From assembly GCA_023079485.1 (NCBI GenBank), contig CM041090.1, forward strand, positions 32,700,874-32,764,873: 64,000 bases of DNA. Direction: 5' to 3'. The translations under genes were made by a program, and so were the position numbers. A model generated the notes under the pieces. It ran no database searches. It saw nothing but the letters and a program-made list of their open reading frames with translations, and was not told the DNA's origin. The stretch comes from Archilochus colubris (taxonomy: Eukaryota; Chordata; Aves; Apodiformes; Trochilidae). Shown here piece by piece: positions 59,096 to 64,000 of the stretch. The stretch's first letter is position 1. Every line of letters begins with the position of its first letter.

Positions 59096-62000
59096 CTCTG
59101 TTCCTTTCCACAGGGAGAGCCATACAGCACCTCTTCAGCCCTTCCCAGTGGCTGGCATTTGTGTGCAGTCCATCCCCTGGATGGTGGTGATTTAGAACCA
59201 TAGCACAGGACTTAGCATGCAGAGGTGGGGATGCTGTGGTGGCAGAGCCAGTGGTGGCAAATCAGCCTGCTGGAAATGATTTGACCTCTTTCTCTTAATT
59301 AGTGGCTCCCAATTGGGGCAATTGTACTTATGGTGGCTCCCCACTGATGCTGGGCTGTGCAGGGTGGCAGACATGGACAGAGCACAGGGCTGGGGATGGC
59401 TGAGCTGTCTGAGCAAGAGCATTTCCACATGGGTTACCAGAGCCTACACAGACCTCTGAAAGTGCTGGCTGGGCTCTTTATCTCACAGGGTATCAAAGGC
59501 AACCCCACTGGAGAATATGCCAGGAAAGACATGGAAAGAGAGTGAGGGGGAAGAGAGGCAGAGAAAAGATGTTTGCCCAGAGTCTAATTAACATGAGTGA
59601 AAACATAATAATAGGGTGAACAGGGAAAAGAAGCTGAAAACGGAGAGCTCTGTGTATAGAGAGAGCAGCTGGTGGAAAGAAACCAGATGAAAGGCAAGAA
59701 ATTCAAAGCAGGACAAGAGCAGGGATAGGGAAAAACAGCAGGATGGAAGGAGAGGAGGATGGCAGGAGAATTAGTTGCTTTGAGGGATTTTTTTCAGCAG
59801 AAGAAAATTGGGGTTAGGGAAAATAGAAATCTGTGGAAAGCTGAGAAGCAGGATGAACTGAGGAAGAAAAGCTGTGCTTTTATATTTCTCTCCTCCTGGG
59901 AATGGATAAATTGGCTTCAGGATAGCTGTGCACTTGGTTAAACCAAGAGGAAAACCTTGAGTCAAAGCAAGAGAGAGTATGAAGGTTCACAAGGAGTGGA
60001 CAAAGAGTAAAGGAATGGAAGCAAACTGCAGAGTCATTTATTGCAGATTAGTTTTTCTTTTCTGTGCTAAGCAGAGTAAAAGCAGGCTCTGCTCCTCTTC
60101 TCTCTTTGGAGCAACCCTGGGGCAACAATTTTGCTGTTTCTCTGGTTATGCTGTTGTTGGGTTATATCTATGCTGTGCACACATGAGCAGGGCTTGTCCA
60201 TGGAGCTGCTTTTCATTTCCAGACCTGCCCACTGTGTACCAGCAGTGCTGGCCATGGGCACTGGCTCTGCCTGGGTCTGCAGCCCTGATGCCAAGCACAG
60301 GACTCAGAACCCAGTGTGGTGGTGGGATTCTCTCCCTCATGACCTGCTCCCTAAGGAAGATAAACCGCTGAAGCAGCCTCCCCTGCTCCACTCCTAACTG
60401 TGTGCCAGGTCAGAGCTCAGTTTTCATTACTGTGCAATCAAATTTTTCAAATCCACCACGGTTGAGCTGTGCTGATGTTCAGTGCTCAGGAGACTGAGCC
60501 CCTGGGTACATCTGAGACACACAGAGCAGACAGCTGGGAAAGAAAATCAGAGCAAGGAAATGCTTAAACCATGGTGACAACGGTGACCCTCTGAATGTGG
60601 CTATCATGGGACCATCCCTCCTGTTGGGCATATGTAAGACCAGGGTGCACACAGGTCTTTCCATTTTCTTGGTTCCTCTGTACAGTATTCACTTTCTATA
60701 GTTCTAGTTACATGGGTGTGTTATATATAGTGGTCTCAGTTGCTATTCTTGTCCAGTTTGTCCAGTTGGCATAGGTAGAGGAACTCAAACTTGATTCAAG
60801 AAAATGTATTGGCTGAACAGTACAGGCTATGCCTGTATCTGACTGCTGGATGTGTGTAAAACATCATTGAGAGGCCTGGGAAGAGGTTGCAGGGTTTTTT
60901 TTAAGCCTGTGTTTCTTTTTTTCTTTTTCTTGCAACTCCATTTTATGTATGTGAATTTTTGACAGACCTGGGGAAACATCTGTAAAAGCTTTCACTTCAC
61001 TTAAAACACATCCCCCTTTTCTCTTACTATAGCTGGTTTTTGGTTTTGTTTTGTTTTGTTTTTTTGATAAAATAGAATGAGAATTATGCATGTAGCCTTT
61101 CAAAGGTGTTCATGAAAAGGTTCCTGCTGTGAATTATAGATAGCTTTGCATTTCAATACACTTCTAGATAGCTTTTGTTTCAGTGTGAGGCTTGCACTCA
61201 GCAGAGAGTAAAAAAAAGTCTCTTAATCAGAAGTCATTACTAGAAAAATGAGGCCATAATACAAAATACAAATCCTGCTCCTTTTCAACACTCAAACAGT
61301 CATACTGGGCCAAATGCAAGCAGGAGTAAAGTGCCATTCTCACAAAAATCTCTAAATCAGCCCCTGTGGTGGCGTAAATCAGGAGTCACTCCAGAATGGA
61401 TGCCAGCATCACCTGTCCTGCTGTGGGTGTTTCAGAGAAGGGTGAAGGCCTACTCTGAGCTGTGAAGTTGGGGATATGAATATGGTGTGGTCCTCTGTGT
61501 GCCAATACCCTGTTTAGGACCCCAGCAGCCAAGGGAATTGCTCCTGGACAGTGTTAGTCCCCAGCAGTATGGGAGGGATAAGGGGTCCTTGAGCCTTTGC
61601 AGATAGCTCTTGGTGAAAGGACTCTGTTTTTTTGCTCTTGTTGCTTCCCCTTGATGTAAAACCCATGCCACTGGGCATAAGCAGGGTTTTACCTTAGATA
61701 GAGGGGAAAAACAAATCCAGGCAAAACAGGGGGTAAGGTTATCCCCGACTGGCAAAGTGAACCTGGTCTGAGGACAGATGGGATGGCAACAGCCATGGGT
61801 GGTATGAGAAAATCCTTCTTACATGGGCATCTCTGCTGTAATATACCTCTGCTTCAGACAAAAGGCACAGTGTGATTTGGAAACAGATAAAGGCTAAGTG
61901 AAACTTTTCTTGTTTATTTTTCTTAGCTTTACAGCTCATAACTGGAGTGGTTGGGTTTCTTCCACAGAAAACACAAAAATTTTATGACATTGAAATGACT

Positions 62001-62544
62001 GAAAGCTAAAGAAAATCAAAACAGTCTCCTGCTTTTCCAAATGTTTCAAACAGCATTTTGTTTCAAACTTTTATTCTATTTTTATTAAATTTTAATTAGT
62101 TTTTATTAAAAACCTTAATGCCATAGTTCATTCAGTGCCAAACTGGTATTTAATTTCACATCAGACTTAAGTGCCAGTAGCAATAATAGTCATGTTAATA
62201 GCCATTTTCACAATAGAAAGAAAGGGACAAGCTGAGGCTGGAGCTGTTTTCAAAGGGAGGCTTGGTGGGTGAAGGCTGTAGAGAGGCCCTCTTGTACCAA
62301 GACAGGTCATATACACAGCCCTGTGCCCTAGTGACTGCAGCAAGAGCAGGAGTGCATGCAGGGGTCTGTCCCTTTCACAGAGTAAGATCGTACAGCCACT
62401 GGTCTTATAGACATTCTGATATGGAATAAGGAAACTACAGTCCCTCCTGCTCTGCCTTTAACAGGAGCTCAGTACTCTAGACCACAATGATCCACTCTCT
62501 TCTGTCCCTTCTATTAAAGGAGACCAAAGTGACTTTGCTTGGTT

Positions 62545-62567
62545 AAAAAAAAAAAAAAAGGAAAAAA
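62545..62567. repeat. Poly-A rich tract
   Basis: About fifteen A, then GG and a further A run. It is a simple repeat, possibly a retroposon tail, with no identifiable body. Confidence 0.7.
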
Positions 62568-63965
62568 CCTTTAAATTTCCCCCCCAAATATCCATTCCCC
62601 TCCCCTAGATGAATTATTTTTTTTTTTATAAGGTGGTGTTTTGAGGAAAGCAAATATCAGAGAGAATGAACACCAAGAGGACTGTACGTGATATGTTGAT
62701 AAACTGAGACAATAATGGGTTGGGTGGTTTGACTGTTTTAGCAGCCAGGAGGCAGATACAGAGAGGTGGAAGGCTGTGGGGATGTACAAGTAGCCCTGCT
62801 GCCCATGAGGACCAAACCTGTGATCAGCATGACAAGCCAGTTGTCCCCAACCTCCTGTGCCCTTAGGCACAAGTGGGGAGCAGTGACCAGCAGCAACATC
62901 CCCCTTGGCTTTGCCTGTTGGCTTCACTTTTAATGTTTTTGTTTCCTGTGTTGTGGTGAATAGGTTCACAGGCAGTTTCTCCTGTCAGACATTAGTCAGG
63001 GATCATAAAGCAAGCTGGATCAATAGTCTCACTGCTGTGATGTCCTTTTGATTAGTGTGGTGTCTCAGTGGATGGATCCCAGTGTCATATCAGCCGCCCC
63101 TGGCTGAAGGTATCAGATTGAGTCTGGCTTGGCCCAGCTTGGAGGTGACAAGGTTTTCTATAACATCCCATTATTGGCAACTTCCACTTTGTGTCAGACC
63201 CAGACAATAGATTTGTTGGTTTCCATCTGCCAGAGAAGCAGCAGCTATAGATATCCCCCCATGCAAATCTGTGCAGCCAAGCGAAGGGCAGAGCCACATA
63301 TGGGGTGTTGGGGTCCCCTTCCAGGAGCCCAAAGGCTTCTCTGGTTTTCTGGTCAAGAATTACTGTAACAAAATCACATTTGATTTGCTCTTTCCCTCCA
63401 CATCTTTAGAAGGGAAAGAATTTGTAAAGGCCAAAACACACTTCTAAGTACTTTTCTGCATACGATGGGTTTGAATTGCAAGGTTCTGCTCAGGTCGTTC
63501 TCTGGCTTTTCCTGGGAGCATGGCATTTATGAAAAGCTTGGCTATCACATCTACATTTAGAAGGTGAAACCTGAAGAAAAAAGAATTCAATACCCAGCAC
63601 TGCAAAACATATTAAGTTCCAGGAACCACCAGTCTGAGCCCAGTTGCTGTGCCCGCCTGGGAGCTGGGGCAGAGCCCAGTGCCTCCATGTAGCTCTGTTA
63701 GCACTGCCCTCAGCCCAGCCTGTCTTGGTGTTGGGAGAGTGGTTCTCCATCTACTTTACAACTCAAGATTGAAGGATTATGTTCTTGACAATCCAGCTCC
63801 CTTTCTCCACCTCTTCAGACAGCATCACTCTGAGCTGAAGCTGCTGGAGGTGACTCAGTTCTTTGCTCCAGCTCTGATGGCCAGCAGCCTGCCCACCTCA
63901 GACTCTCAAACACTGGATGAATAAAAATGGACAAACAGACTGTTCCTGGCCTTATATGTGGGGGA

Positions 63966-63980
63966 AAAAAAAAAAAAAAA
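63966..63980. repeat. Poly-A tract at window end
   Basis: A run of about fifteen A follows an AATAAA at about 63921-63926. The pair could mark the 3' end of a transcript or retroposed copy, but no gene body is recognised upstream. Confidence 0.5.
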
Positions 63981-64000
63981 GCTTTCACTGTGCTGCTTAT

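Larger units (their letters stand above)
28461..64000. other. Intergenic region upstream of ANKRD9
   Basis: About 35 kb with only short, unstructured open frames. I looked for the next gene expected from mammalian synteny (RCOR1, with an alanine-rich GC-rich first exon) and for SANT or ELM2 sequences, and found none, so it presumably lies further right. Contents recognised: two CR1 remnants, poly-T and poly-A tracts, a TTACC repeat, perfect hairpins and a CpG-containing patch at about 39790-40110. Scattered AATAAA motifs could belong to unannotated non-coding transcripts, but nothing in the sequence proves one. Confidence 0.6.

Noticed and set aside
28461..64000. Search for RCOR1 or another neighbour gene expected from synteny
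   Set aside because: No alanine-rich first exon, ELM2 or SANT sequence was found. The gene probably lies beyond the right edge.
1..64000. tRNA, rRNA, snoRNA, CRISPR or complete endogenous retrovirus
   Set aside because: I saw no cloverleaf with A and B boxes, rRNA text, regularly spaced direct repeats with unique spacers, or paired LTRs with gag/pol text. Reading by eye could miss small RNA genes.

Overview
The window looks like vertebrate, most likely avian, nuclear DNA. It is gene-poor and AT-leaning, with spliced genes, one strong CpG island and at least three degraded copies with the 3' end typical of CR1 LINEs, the dominant avian retroposon family. There are no bacterial operons, CRISPR arrays or phage genes. 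Two protein-coding genes can be supported, and both match the TECPR2-ANKRD9 neighbourhood of human 14q32 and its avian counterpart. The species cannot be named from the sequence.

Layout. 1-6510: the last part of a TECPR2 intron, with a CR1 remnant, a possible degenerate retrocopy on the minus strand, and microsatellites. 6511-8422: the last three coding exons of TECPR2 (+ strand), encoding the final 149 residues. They comprise C-terminal tectonin repeats and an acidic tail ending in a WEVI LC3-interacting motif. The last intron is a GC-AG intron. 8423 to about 10505: a 2-kb TECPR2 3' UTR ending at tandem AATAAA signals. About 10506-25750: tail-to-tail intergenic DNA with no convincing gene. 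About 25755-27483: ANKRD9 (- strand), with a single-exon 292-codon reading frame, a short 5' non-coding exon and a TATA/CCAAT/GC-box promoter in a CpG island. Its 420-bp intron carries a 24-bp-period minisatellite. 27718-28460: a G-rich degenerate minisatellite just upstream of the ANKRD9 promoter. 28461-64000: about 35 kb of intergenic DNA with two CR1 remnants, simple repeats, perfect hairpins and one isolated CpG-rich patch that may be regulatory. No RCOR1 exon, the next gene in mammals, was recognised.

The two genes are neighbours but are not known to share a pathway. TECPR2 acts in autophagy and secretory/lysosomal trafficking. ANKRD9 is an ankyrin-repeat protein with a SOCS-box-like tail, studied as a Cullin-RING ligase substrate receptor that affects IMPDH2. 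I found no undescribed multi-gene system. The most notable points are the GC-AG intron, the open reading frame running from the ANKRD9 intron minisatellite into the coding sequence, the variant BC box of ANKRD9, and the two minisatellites around its promoter.
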